Source: Saccoglossus kowalevskii
Lineage: Eukaryota > Hemichordata > Enteropneusta > Harrimaniidae
Length of the DNA stretch: 25,310 nucleotides
Reading direction: 5' to 3'
Assembly (NCBI RefSeq): GCF_000003605.2
Contig: NW_003149041.1
Span: 1-25,310 of the forward strand
A program made the translations under genes and the position numbers. The notes under the pieces were generated by a model. That model made no database searches. It worked only from the letters and a program-made list of their open reading frames with translations, and was not told the DNA's origin. Below, piece by piece: positions 1 to 11,392 of this stretch (positions within the stretch are counted from its first letter, which is position 1; each line of letters opens with the position of its first letter).

Positions 1-1111
1 TCATACGTGTTCAGTTCTAAGATCACTATAGCATCTATACGTGTTCAGTTCTAATATCACTATATGCATCTATACGTGTTCAGTTCTAAGACAACTGTAT
101 GCATCTATACGTGTTCAGTTCTAAGATCACTGTATGCATCTATACGTGTTCAGTTCTAAGATCACTATATGCATCTATACGTGTTCAGTTCTAAGATCAC
201 TGTATGCATCTATACGTGTTCAGTTCTAAGATCCCTGTATGCATCTGTATGTGTTCAGTTCTAAGATCACTGTATGCATCGATACGTGTTCAGTTTTAAG
301 ATCACTATATGCGTCTATACGTGTTCAGTTCTAAGATCACTATATGCATCCATACGTGTTCATTTCTAAGATCACTGTATGCATCTATACGTGTTCAGGT
401 CTAAGATCACTATATGCATCTATACGTGTTCATTTCTAAGATCACTGTATGCATCTATACGTGTTCAGTTCTAAGATTACTATAGCATCTATACGTGTTC
501 AGTTCTAAAATCACTATATGCATCTATACGTGTTCGGTTCTAAGACAACTGTATGCATCTTTACGTGTTCAGTTCTAAGATCACTGTATGCATCTATACG
601 TGTACGGTTCTAAGAGCACTGTATGCATCTATGAGTCTTCAGTCTAAGATCACTATATGCATCTATACGTGTTCATTTCCAAGATCACTATATGCATCTA
701 TACGTGTTCAGTTCTAAGATCACTATATGCATCTATACGTGTTCAGTTCTAAGATCACTGTATGCATCTATACATCTTCAGTTCTAAGATCACTATATGC
801 ATCTATACGTGTTCAGTTCCAAGATCACTATATGCATCTATACGTGTTCAGTTCTAAGATCACTGTATGCATCTATACGTGTTCAGTTCTAAGATCACTA
901 TATGCATCTATACGTGTTCAGTTCTAAGATCACTGTATGCATCTATACGTCTTCAGTTCTAAGATCACTATATGCATCTATACGTGTTCAGTTCCAAGAT
1001 CACTATACGCATCTATACGTGTTCAGTTCTAAGATCACTATATGCATCTATACGTGTTCAGTTCTAAGATCACTATAAGCATCTATACGTGTTCAGTTCT
1101 AGGATCACTAT
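1..1111 (+). repeat. Partial HOR copy cut by window start
   Basis: About 32 monomers that run into the first anchor at 1112. A recognisable HOR block lies at about 205-415: GATCCCTG, then CTGTATGTG, then GCATCGATACG with GTTTTAAG, then GCGTC, then GCATCCATACG with CATTTC, then CAGGTC. These match monomers m14-m19 of the reference copy at 21663. One-base-short monomers (TATAGCAT, or CAGTCTAAG) occur near 33, 485 and 640. A GAGTCTTC / CATTTCC pair at about 630-680 resembles m26-m27. The right edge carries the usual ATAAGCAT (about 1076) and TAGGATC (about 1100) monomers. No gene. Confidence 0.85.
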
Positions 1112-2607
1112 ATGCATCTATACGTGTTCAGTTCTAAGATCACTATATGCATGTACGTGTTCAGTTCTAAGATCACTGTATGCATCTATATGTGTTCAGT
1201 TCTAAGGTCACTATATGCATCTATACGTGTTCAGTTCTATGATCACTATATGCATCTATACGTGTTCAGTTCTAAGATCACTATATGCATCTATACGTGT
1301 TCAGTTCTAAGATCACTGTATGCATCTATACGTTTTCAGTTCAAAGATCACTGTATGCATCTATACGTGTTCAGTTCTAAGATCACTGTATGCATCTATA
1401 CGTGTTCAGTTCTAAGATCACGGTATGCATATATACCTGTTCAGTTCTAAGATTACTATATGCATCTATACGTGTTCAGTTCTAAGATTACTATATGCAT
1501 CTATATGTGTTCAGTTCTAAGATCACTATATGCAACTATACGTGTTCAGTTCTAAGATCACTGTATGCATCTATACGTGTTCCGTTCTAAGATCACTATA
1601 TGCATCTATACGTGTTCAGTTCTAAGATCACTATATGCATCTATACGTGTTCAGTTCTCAGATCACTATATGCATCTATACGTGTTCAGTTCTAAGATCA
1701 CTATATGCATCTATACGTGTTCAGTTCTAAGATCACTGTATGCATCTATACGTGTTCAATTCTAAGATCACTATATGGATCTATACGTGTTCAGTTCTAA
1801 GATCACTATATGCATCTATACGTGTTCAGTTCTAAGATCACTGTATGCATCTATACGTGTTCAGTTCTAAGATTACTATAGCATCTATACGTGTTCAGTT
1901 CTAAGATCACTATATGCATCTATACGTGTTCAGTTCTAAGACAACTGTATGCATCTATACGTGTTCAGTTCTAAGATCACTGAATGCATCTATACGTGTT
2001 CAGTTCTAAGATCACTGTATGCATCTATAAGTCTTCAGTTCTAAGATCACTATATGCATCTATACGTGTTCAGTTCTAAGATCACTGTATGCATCTATAC
2101 GTGTTCAGTTCTAAGATCACTATATGCATCTATACGTGTTCAGTTCTAAGATCACTATATGCATCTATACGTGTTCAGTTCTAAGATCACTGTATGCATC
2201 GATACGTGTTCAATTTTAAGATCACTATATGCATCTATACGTGTTCAGTTCTAAGATCACTATATGCATCCATACGTGTTCAGTTCTAAGATCACTATAT
2301 GCATCTATACGTGTTCAGTTCTAAGATCACTATATGCATCTATACGTGTTCAGTTCTAAGATCACTGTATGCATCTATACGTGTTCAGTTCTAAGATCAC
2401 TATATGCATTTATACGTGTTCAGTTCTAAGATCACTATATGCATCTATACGTGTTCAGTTCTGAGATCACTGTATGCATCTATACGTGTTCAGTTCTAAG
2501 ATCACTGTATGCATCTATACGTGTTCAGTTCAAAGATCACTGTATGCATCTATACGTGTTCAGTTCTAAGATCACTGTATACATCTATACGTGTTCAGTT
2601 CTAAGAT

Positions 2608-2821
2608 CACTGTATGCATATATACCTGTTCAGTTCTAAGATTACTATATGCATCTATACGTGTTCAGTTCTAAGATCACTATATGCATCTATACGTGTT
2701 CAGTTCTAAGATCACTACATGCATCTATACGTGTTCAGTTCTAAGATCACTATATGCATTTGTACGTTTTCAGTTCTAAGATCACTATATGCATCTATAC
2801 GTGTTCAGTTCTAAGATCACT
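2608..2821 (+). repeat. Copy 1 of a 560-bp-spaced duplication
   Basis: These 214 bp are identical to 3168-3381, 560 bp (16 monomers) downstream. The match carries rare variants that rule out chance similarity of generic monomers: GCATATATACCTG, GATTACTATATGC, CACTACATGC, and the doubly altered GCATTTGTACGTTTTC. Identity ends at 2607/3167 on the left and 2822/3382 on the right. The likely cause is unequal exchange adding 16 monomers. Confidence 0.9.
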
Positions 2822-3167
2822 ATATGCATCTATACATGTTCAGTTCTAAGATCACTATATGCATCTATACGTGTTCAGTTCTAAGATCACTGTATGCATC
2901 TATACGTGTTCAGTTCTAAGATCACTATATGCATCTATACGTGTTCAGTTCTAAGATCACTATATGCATTTATACGTGTTCAGTTCTACGATCACTATAT
3001 GCATCTATACGTGTTCAGTTCTAAGATCACTGTATGCATCTATACGTGTTCAATTCTAAGATCACTGTATGCATCTATACGTGTTCAGTTCAAAGATCAC
3101 TGTATGCATCTATACGTGTTCAGTTCTTAGATTACTGTATGCATCTATACGTGTTCAGTTCTAAGAC

Positions 3168-3381
3168 CACTGTATGCATATATACCTGTTCAGTTCTAAG
3201 ATTACTATATGCATCTATACGTGTTCAGTTCTAAGATCACTATATGCATCTATACGTGTTCAGTTCTAAGATCACTACATGCATCTATACGTGTTCAGTT
3301 CTAAGATCACTATATGCATTTGTACGTTTTCAGTTCTAAGATCACTATATGCATCTATACGTGTTCAGTTCTAAGATCACT
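3168..3381 (+). repeat. Copy 2 of a 560-bp-spaced duplication
   Basis: Identical to 2608-2821. Sequence to the left (about 3090-3167) has acquired CTTAGATTAC and GACCAC, which are standard HOR variants missing from the first copy. The duplication is therefore bordered by sequence of different history. A relative of the CACTACATGC monomer also sits near 5618. Confidence 0.9.
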
Positions 3382-4014
3382 GTATGCATCTATACGTGTT
3401 CAGTTCTAAGACCACTATATGCATCTATACGTGTTCAGTTCTAAGATCACTATATGCATCTATACGTGTTCAGTTCTAAGATCACTGTATGCATCTATAC
3501 GTGTTCAGTTCTAAGATCCCTGTATGCATCTGTATGTGTTCAGTTCTAAGATCACTGTATGCATCGATACGTGTTCAGTTTTAAGATCACTATATGCGTC
3601 TATACGTGTTCAGTTCTAAGATCACTATATGCATCCATACGTGTTCATTTCTAAGATCACTGTATGCATCTATACGTTGTTCAGGTCTAAGATCACTATA
3701 TGCATCTATACGTGTTCAGTTTTAAGATCACTGTATGCATCTATACGTGTTCAGTTCTAAGATCACTTTATGCATCTATACGTGTTCAGTTCTAAGATCA
3801 CTGTATGCATCTATACGTCTTCAGTTCTAAGATCACTATATGCATCTATACGTGTTCAGTTACAAGATCACTATATGCATCTATACGTGTTCAGTTCTAA
3901 GATCACTGTATGCATCTATACGTGTTCAGTTCTAAGATCACTATATGCATCTATACGTGTTCAGTTCTAAGATCACTATAAGCATCTATACGTGTTCAGT
4001 TCTAGGATCACTAT

Positions 4015-5028
4015 ATGCATCTATACGTGTTCAGTTGTAAGATCACTATATGCATCTACGTGTTCAGTTCTAAGATCACTGTATGCCTCTATATGTGTTC
4101 AGTTCTACGATCACTATATGCATCTATACGTGTTCAGTTCTATGATCACTGTATGCATCTATACGTGTTCAGTTCTAAAATCACTATATGCATCTATACG
4201 TGTTCAGTTCTAAGATCACTGTATGCATCTATACGTGTTCAGTTCTAAGATCACTGTATGCATCTATACATGTTCAGTTCTAAGATCACTATATGCATCT
4301 ATACGTGTTCAGTTCTAAGATCACTGTATGCATCTATACGTGTTCAGTTCTAAGATCACTATATGCATCTATACGTGTTCAGTTCTAAGATCACTATATG
4401 CATCTATACGTGGTTCAGTTCTAAGATCACTATATGCATCTATACGTGTTCAGTTCTAAGATCACTGTATGCATCTATATGTGTTCAGTTCTAAGATCAC
4501 TATATGCATCTATACCTGTTCAGTTCTAAGATTACTATATGCATCTACACGTGTTCAGTTCTAAGATCACTATATGCATCTATACGTGTTCAGTTCTAAG
4601 ATCCCTGTATGCATCTATACGTGTTCAGTTCTAAGATCACTATATGCATCTATACGTGTTCAGTTCTAAGATCACTATATGCATCTGTACGTGTTCAGTT
4701 CTAAGATCACTGTATGCATCTATACGTGTTCAGTTCTAAGATCCCTGTATGCATCTATACGTGTTCAGTTCTAAGATCACTGTATGCATCTATACGTGTT
4801 CAGTTCTAAGATCCCTGTATGCATCTATACGTGTTCAGTTCTAAGATCACTATATGCATCTATACGTGTTCAGTTCTAAGATCACTATATGCATCTATAT
4901 GTGTTCAGTTCTAAGATCACTATATGCATCTATACGTGTTCAGTTCTAAGATCACTGTATGCATCTATACGTGTTCAGTTCTAAGATCACTATATGCATC
5001 TATACGTGTTCAGTTCTAGGATCACTAT
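4015..5028 (+). repeat. HOR interval, 29 monomers, rearranged
   Basis: 1014 bp is 29 x 35 minus 1: a 33-bp monomer near 4052 and a 36-bp monomer near 4402 (ACGTGGTTC). It begins with the usual order (plain, 33-bp, TATATGTG, then TATGATC near 4142). After that it departs from the reference order: the GATCCCTG variant appears three times (near 4603, 4743 and 4813) and m15-m19 are absent. A CACGTG hexamer sits at 4548-4553. No gene. Confidence 0.82.
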
Positions 5029-6255
5029 ATGCATCTATACGTATTCAGTTCTAAGATCACAATATGCATCTACGTGTTCAGTTCTAAGATCACTGTATGC
5101 ATCTATATGTGTTCAGTTCTAAGATCACTATATGCATCTATACGTGTTCAGTTCTAAGATCACTATATGCATCTATACGTGTTCAGTTCTAAGATCACTA
5201 TATGCATCTATACGTGTTCAGGTCTAAGATTACTGTATGCATCTATACGTGTTCAGTTCTAAGATCACTGTATGCATCTATATGTGTTCAGTTCTAAGAT
5301 CACTATATGCATCTATACGTGTTCAGTTCTAAGATCACTATATGCATCTATACATGTTCAGTTCAAAGATCACTATATGCATCTATACATGTTCAGTTCT
5401 AAGATCACTGTATGCATCTATACGTGTTCAGTTCAAAGATCACTGTATCCATCTATACGTGTTCAGTTCTAAGATCACTGTATGCATCTATACGTGTTCA
5501 GTTCTAAGATCACTGTATGCATATATACCTGTTCAGTTCTAAGATTACTATGTGCATCTATACGTGTTCAGTTCTAAGATCACTATATGCATCTATACGT
5601 TTTCAGTTCTAAGATCACTACATGCATCTATACGTGTTCAGTTCTAAGATCACGATATGCATCTGTACGTGTTCAGTTCTAAGATCACTATATGCATCTA
5701 TACGTGTTCAGTTCTAAGATCACTATATGCATCTATACGTGTTCAGTTCTAAGATCACTGTATGCATCTATACGTGTTTCAGTTCTAAGTTCACTATATG
5801 CATCTATACGTGTTCAGTTCTAAGATCACTGTATGCATCTGTATGTGTTCAGTTCTAAGATCCCTGTATGCATCTATACGTGTTCAGATCTAAGATTCCT
5901 GTATGCATCCATACGTGATCAGTTCTAAGATCACTATATGCATCTATACGTGTTCAGTTCTAGGATCGCTGTATGCATCTATACGTGTTCAGTTCTAAGA
6001 TCCCTGTATGCAGCTATACGTGTTTAGGTTCTAAGATCACTATATGCATCTATATATGTTCAGCTTCTGAGATCACTATATGCATATATACGTGTTCAGT
6101 TCCAAGATCACTATATGCATCTATACGTGTTCAGTTCTAAGATCACTGTATGCATTTATACGTGTTCAGTTCTAAGATCAGCTATATGCATCTATACGTG
6201 TTCAGTTCTAAGATCACTATATGCATCTATACGTGTTCAGTTCTAGGATCACTAT
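5029..6255 (+). repeat. HOR interval, 35 monomers, indel-rich right half
   Basis: 1227 bp is 35 x 35 plus 2: a 33-bp monomer near 5071 and four one-base insertions near 5777 (GTGTTTCAG), 6026 (TTTAGGTTC), 6063 (CAGCTTC) and 6178 (ATCAGCTAT). An m6-m10-like block (CAAAGATC, GCATATATACCTG, GATTAC) lies at about 5340-5550, and CACTACATGC occurs near 5618. From about 5820 the monomers carry more private changes (TTCAGATC, GATTCCTG, GTGATCAG, GATCGCTG, GCAGC). This makes it an older-looking flank to the diverged island at 6639. No gene. Confidence 0.82.
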
Positions 6256-6638
6256 ATGCATCTATACGTGTTCAGTTCTAATATCAATATATGCATCTAC
6301 GTGTTCAGTTCTAAGATCACTATATGCATCTATACGTGTTCAGTTCTAAGGTCACTATATGCATCTATACGTGTTCAGTTCTAAGATCACTGTATGCATC
6401 TATATGTGTTCAGTTCTAAGATCACTATATGCATCTATATGTGTTCAGTTCTAAGATCACTATATGCATCTATACGTGTTCAGGTCTAAGATCACTATAT
6501 GCATCTATACGTGTTCAGTTCTAAGATCACTATATGCATCTATACGTGTTCAGTTCTAAGATCACTATATGCATCTATACGTGTTCAGTTCTAAGATCAC
6601 TGTATGCATCTGTATGTGTTCAGGTCTAAGATCACTGT

Positions 6639-6848
6639 ATGCATCTATACCTGTTCACTTGTCAGATCTCCGTATGCGTATATGGGCGTTCAGTTCTAAG
6701 CTCATTATATGCATTTATTCGTTCTCAGGTCTAAGCTCACTGTACGCATTTATACTTCGTCTGTTATAAGATCACTATATGCATGTATATGTGATCAGTT
6801 CCCAGATCACAGTAAGCATCTATAGGTGATCAGTTCTAAGCTCTCGGT
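6639..6848 (+). repeat. Strongly diverged six-monomer island
   Basis: Six consecutive 35-bp monomers (starting at 6639, 6674, 6709, 6744, 6779 and 6814) each differ from consensus at 6-7 of 35 positions, against 0-2 for most of the array. There is no indel: the 35-bp phase is kept exactly through the island. Examples are CACTTGTCAGATC, GTATATGGGCG, CTAAGCTC, GTTCTCAGG and CTTCGTCTG. The left edge is gradual (the monomer at 6604 has 3 changes). The right edge is abrupt: the monomer at 6849 has 2 changes at its start and is then pure consensus. The changes are mostly private to single monomers, as expected for repeats that escaped homogenisation, such as an old array edge now buried inside. Confidence 0.9.
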
Positions 6849-7583
6849 AATCATCTATACGTGTTCAGTTCTAAGATCACTATATGCATCTATACGTGTT
6901 CAGTTCTAAGATCACTATAAGCATCTATACGTGTTCAGTTCTAGGATCACTATATGCATCTATACGTGTTCAGTTGTAAGATCACTATATGCATCTATAC
7001 GTGTTCAGTTCTAAGATCACTGTATGCATCTATACGTGTTCAGTTCTAAGATCACTATATGCATCTATACGTGTTCAATTCTAAGATCACTATATGCATC
7101 TAAACGTGTTCAGTTCTAAGATCACTGTATGCATCTGTATGTGTTCAGTTCTAAGATCACTGTATGCATCGATATGTGTTCAGTTCTAAGATCACTATAT
7201 GCATCTATACGTGTTCAGTTCTAAGATCACTATATGCATCTATACGTGTTCAGTTCTAAGATCACTGTATGCATCTATACGTGTTCAGTTCTAAGATCAC
7301 TATATGCATCTATACGTGTTCAGTTCTAAGATCACTGTATGCATCTATACGTGTTCAGTTCTAAGATCACTATATGCATCTATACGTGTTCAGTTCCAAG
7401 ATCACTATACGCATCTATACGTGTTCAGTTCTAAGATCACTGTATGCATCTATACGTGTTCAGTTCTAAGATCACTGTATGCATCTATATGTGTTCAGTT
7501 CTAAGATCACTAAATGCATCTATACGTGTTCAGTTCTAAGATCACTGTATGCATCTATTCGGGTTCAGTTCTAAGATCACTAT

Positions 7584-7963
7584 ATGAATCTATACGTGTT
7601 CAGTTCTAAGATCACTGTATGCATCTATACGTGTTCAGTTCTAAGATCACTATATGCATCTATACGTGTTCAGTTCCAAGATCACTATATGCATCTATAC
7701 GTGTTCAGTTCTAAGATCACTGTATGCATCTATACGTGTTCAGTTCTAAGATCACTATATGCATCTATACGTGTTCACTTCTAAGATCACTGTATGCATC
7801 TATATGTGTTCAGTTCTAAGATCACTATATGCATCTATACGTGTTCAGTTCTAAGATCACTGTATGCATCTATACATGTTCAGTTCTAAGATCACTGTAT
7901 GAATCTATACGTGTTCAGTTCTAAGATCACTATATGCATCTATACGTGTTCAGTTCTAAGATC
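7584..7963 (+). repeat. Copy 1 of a 2028-bp-spaced duplication
   Basis: This 380-bp stretch matches 9612-9991 with only two differences that I see (7587 and 7902, both giving GAATC here). Shared markers in the same order are CAGTTCCAAG, TTCACTTCTAAG, CTATATGTG and CTATACATG. The match ends at 7964/9992, where the downstream copy has CCCAGCATGC. Confidence 0.85.
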
Positions 7964-8460
7964 ACTGTATGCATCTATACGTGTTCAGTTCTAAGATTAT
8001 TATAGCATCAATACGTGTTCAGTTCTAAGATCACTGTATGCATCTACACGTGTTCAGATCTAAGATCACTATATGCATCTATACGTGTTCAGTTCTAAGA
8101 TCACTGTATGCATCTATACGTGATCAGTTCTAAGATCCCCTGTATGCATCTGTACGTGTTTCAGATCATAAATCACTATATGCATCTATACCCTGTTCAG
8201 TTCTAAGATCACTATATGCATCTATACGTGTTCAGTTCCAAGATCACTATATGCATCTATACGTGTTCAGTTCTAAGATCACTGTATGCATATATACGTG
8301 TTCAGTTCTAAGATCACTATATGCATCTATACGTGTTCAGTTCTAAGATCACTGTAAGCATCTATACGTGTTCTGTTCTAAGATCACTGTATGCATCTAT
8401 ACGTGTTCAGTTCTAAGATCACTAAAAGCATCTATACGTGTTCAGTTCTAGGATCACTAT

Positions 8461-10626
8461 ATGCATCTATACGTGTTCAGTTCTAAGATCACTATATGCA
8501 TCTACATGTTCAGTTCTAAGATCACTGTATGCATCTATATGTGTTCAGTTCTAAGGTCACTATATGCATCTATACGTGTTCAGTTCTATGATCACTATAT
8601 GCATCTATACGTGTTCAGTTCTAAGATCACTATATGCATCTATACGTGTTCAGTTCTAAGATCACTGTATGCATCTATACGTGTTCAGTTCAAAGATCAC
8701 TGTATGCATCTATACGTGTTCAGTTCTTAGATTACAGTATGCATCTATACGTGTTCAGTTCTAAGACCACTGTATGCATATATACCTGTTCAGTTCTAAG
8801 ATTACTATATGCATCTATATGTGTTCAGTTCTAAGACCACTATATGCATCTATACGTGTTCAGTTCTAAGATCACTATATGCATCTATACGTGTTCAGTT
8901 CTAAGATCACTGTATGCATCTATACGTGTTCAGTTCTAAGATCCCTGTATGCATCTGTATGTGTTCAGTTCTAAGATCACTGTATGCATCGATACGTGTT
9001 CAGTTTTAAGATCACTATATGCGACTATACGTGTTCAGTTCTAAGATCACTATATGCATCCATACGTGTTCATTTCTAAGATCACTGTATGCATCTATAC
9101 GTGTTCAGGTCTAAGATCACTGTATGCATCTATACGTGTTCAGTTCTAAGATCACTATAGCATCTACACGTGTTCAGTTCTAAGATCACTATATGCATCT
9201 ATATGTGTTCAGTTCTAAGACAACTGTATGCATCTATACGTGTTCAGTTTTAAGATCACTATATGCATCTATACGTGTTCAGTTCTAAGATCACAATATG
9301 CATCTATACGTGTCAGTTCTAAGATCACTATATGCATCTATACGTGTTCAGTCTCAAGATCGCTATATGCATCTATACGTGTTCAGTTTTAAGATCACTG
9401 TATGCATCTATATGTGTTCAGTTCTAAGACCACTATATGCATATATACGTGTTCAATTCTAAGATCACTATATGCATCTATACGTGTTCAGTTCTAAGAT
9501 CACTATATGCATCTATACGTGTTCAGTTCTAAGATTACTATATGCATCTATACGTGTTCAGTTCTAAGATCACTGTATGCATCTATACGTGTTCAGTTCT
9601 AAGATCACTATATGCATCTATACGTGTTCAGTTCTAAGATCACTGTATGCATCTATACGTGTTCAGTTCTAAGATCACTATATGCATCTATACGTGTTCA
9701 GTTCCAAGATCACTATATGCATCTATACGTGTTCAGTTCTAAGATCACTGTATGCATCTATACGTGTTCAGTTCTAAGATCACTATATGCATCTATACGT
9801 GTTCACTTCTAAGATCACTGTATGCATCTATATGTGTTCAGTTCTAAGATCACTATATGCATCTATACGTGTTCAGTTCTAAGATCACTGTATGCATCTA
9901 TACATGTTCAGTTCTAAGATCACTGTATGCATCTATACGTGTTCAGTTCTAAGATCACTATATGCATCTATACGTGTTCAGTTCTAAGATCCCAGCATGC
10001 ATCTATACGTGTTCAGATCTAAGATAACTGTATGCATCTAAACGTGTTCAGTTCTAAGATCACTGTATGCTTCTATACGTGTTCAGTTCTAAGATCACTG
10101 TATGCATCTACACGTGTTCAGTTTTAAGATCACTATATGCATCTATACGTGTTCAGTTATAAGATCACTGTATGCATCTATACGTCTTCAGTTCTAAGAT
10201 CACTGTATGCATCTATACGTGTTCAGTTCTAAGATCACTGTATGCATCTATACATGTTCAGTTCTAAGATCACTATATGCATCTATACGTGTTCAGTTCT
10301 AAGATCACTGTATGCATCTATACATGTTCAGTTCTAAGATCACTGTATGCATCTATACGTGTTCAGTTCTAAGATCACTATATGCATCTATACGTGTTCA
10401 GTTCTAAGATCACTGTATGCATCTATAAGTCTTCAGTTCTAAGATCACTATATGCATCTATACGTGTTCATTTCCAAGATCACTATATGCATCTATACGT
10501 GTTCAGTTCTAAGATCACTGTATGCATCTATACGTGTTCAGTTCTAAGATCACTATATGCATCTATACGTGTTCAGTTCTAAGATCACTATAAGCATCTA
10601 TCCGTGTTCAGTTCTAGGATCACTAT
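8461..10626 (+). repeat. HOR copy, 62 monomers, subtype alpha
   Basis: 2166 bp is 62 x 35 minus 4: a 33-bp monomer near 8500 (here TCTACATG), a 34-bp TATAGCAT monomer near 9158 and a one-base loss near 9313 (ACGTGTCAG). The first 19 monomers (8461 to about 9120) follow the reference order m1-m19 closely, including CAAAGATC, CTTAGATTAC, GACCAC, ACCTG, GATCCCTG, CGATACG and GCATCCATACG. It has the alpha markers ATTACAG (about 8733) and GCGAC (about 9022). From about 9170 the order departs from the reference. It includes the second copy of the 380-bp duplication and a local repeat of the CTATACATG monomer near 9901, 10250 and 10320. No gene. Confidence 0.87.
9612..9991 (+). repeat. Copy 2 of a 2028-bp-spaced duplication
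   Basis: It matches 7584-7963 with two substitutions. The offset of 2028 bp is 58 monomers minus 2 bp. Both copies lie outside the well-ordered part of the HOR. The duplication therefore joins the older left region to the HOR copy that starts at 8461. Confidence 0.85.
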
Positions 10627-11392
10627 ATGCATCTATACGTGTTCAGTTCTAAGATCACTATATGCATCTACGTGTTCAGTTCTAAGATCACTGTATGCAT
10701 CTATATGTGTTCAGTTCTAAGGTCACTATATGCATCTATACGTGTTCAGTTCTATGATCACTATATGCATCTATACGTGTTCAGTTCTAAGATCACTATA
10801 TGCATCTATACGTGTTCAGTTCTAAGATCACTGTATGCATCTATACGTGTTCAGTTCAAAGATCACTGTATACATCTATACGTGTTCAGTTCTTAGATTA
10901 CTGTATGCATCTATACGTGTTCAGTTCTAAGACCACTTTATGCATATATACCTGTTCAGTTCTAAGATTACTATATGCATCTATATGTGTTCAGTTCTAA
11001 GACCACTATATGCATCTATACGTGTTCAGTTCTAAGATCACTATATGCATCTATACGTGTTCAGTTCTAAGATCACTGTATGCATCTATACGTGTTCAGT
11101 TCTAAGATCCCTGTATGCATCTGTATGTGTTCAGTTCTAAGATCACTGTATGCATCGATACGTGTTCAGTTTTAAGATCACTATATGCGTCTATACGTGT
11201 TCAGTTCTAAGATCACTATATGCATCCATACGTGTTCATTTCTAAGATCACTGTATGCATCTATACGTGTTCAGTTCCAAGATCACTATATGCATCTATA
11301 CGTGTTCAGTTCTAGATCACTTTATGCATCTATACGTGTTCAGTTCTAGATTACTATAAGCATCTATACGTGTTCAGTTCTAGGATCACTAT
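10627..11392 (+). repeat. Truncated HOR copy, 22 monomers, subtype beta
   Basis: 766 bp is 22 x 35 minus 4: a 33-bp monomer near 10667 and one-base losses near 11316 and 11347, both CTAGAT in place of CTAAGAT. Monomers m1-m18 are present in order up to about 11270 and carry the beta markers ATTACTG (about 10897) and GCGTC (about 11188). It then jumps through four irregular monomers straight to the ATAAGCAT / TAGGATC junction, so roughly m19-m36 of the reference are missing. An internal deletion by unequal exchange is the simplest explanation. No gene. Confidence 0.86.

Larger units (their letters stand above)
1112..4014 (+). repeat. HOR interval, 83 monomers, composite
   Basis: 2903 bp is 83 x 35 minus 2, explained by a 33-bp monomer near 1150 (GCATGTACGTG), a 34-bp monomer near 1873 (TATAGCAT) and a 36-bp monomer near 3676 (ACGTTGTTC). 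It is about twice a standard HOR and looks like several partial copies joined. Versions of the CAAAGATC / GCATATATACCTG module (m7-m10) occur at about 1340-1440, 2530-2640 and 3090-3200. A good m11-m19 block lies at about 3380-3700. A rare pair, CCGTTC then CTCAGATC, at about 1580-1660 recurs near 19970-20010 and 21190-21235. It contains a 560-bp-spaced duplication, listed separately. No gene. Confidence 0.85.
6256..8460 (+). repeat. HOR interval, 63 monomers, with diverged island
   Basis: 2205 bp is exactly 63 x 35, but only because changes cancel: a 33-bp monomer near 6295 and a 34-bp monomer near 8005 are offset by one-base insertions near 8133 (ATCCCCTG), 8160 (GTGTTTC) and 8192 (TACCCTG). 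It contains the diverged six-monomer island at 6639-6848 and a 380-bp segment shared with 9612-9991. A disturbed stretch lies at about 8105-8205, including CAGATCATAAATC. The reference HOR order is barely recognisable here. No gene. Confidence 0.82.

Noticed and set aside
6569-6769. The open frame over the diverged island as a possible real small gene with a distinct peptide.
   Set aside because: It starts in ordinary monomers and reads the same cycle. The altered residues simply follow the diverged DNA, and there is no conserved motif or gene signal.
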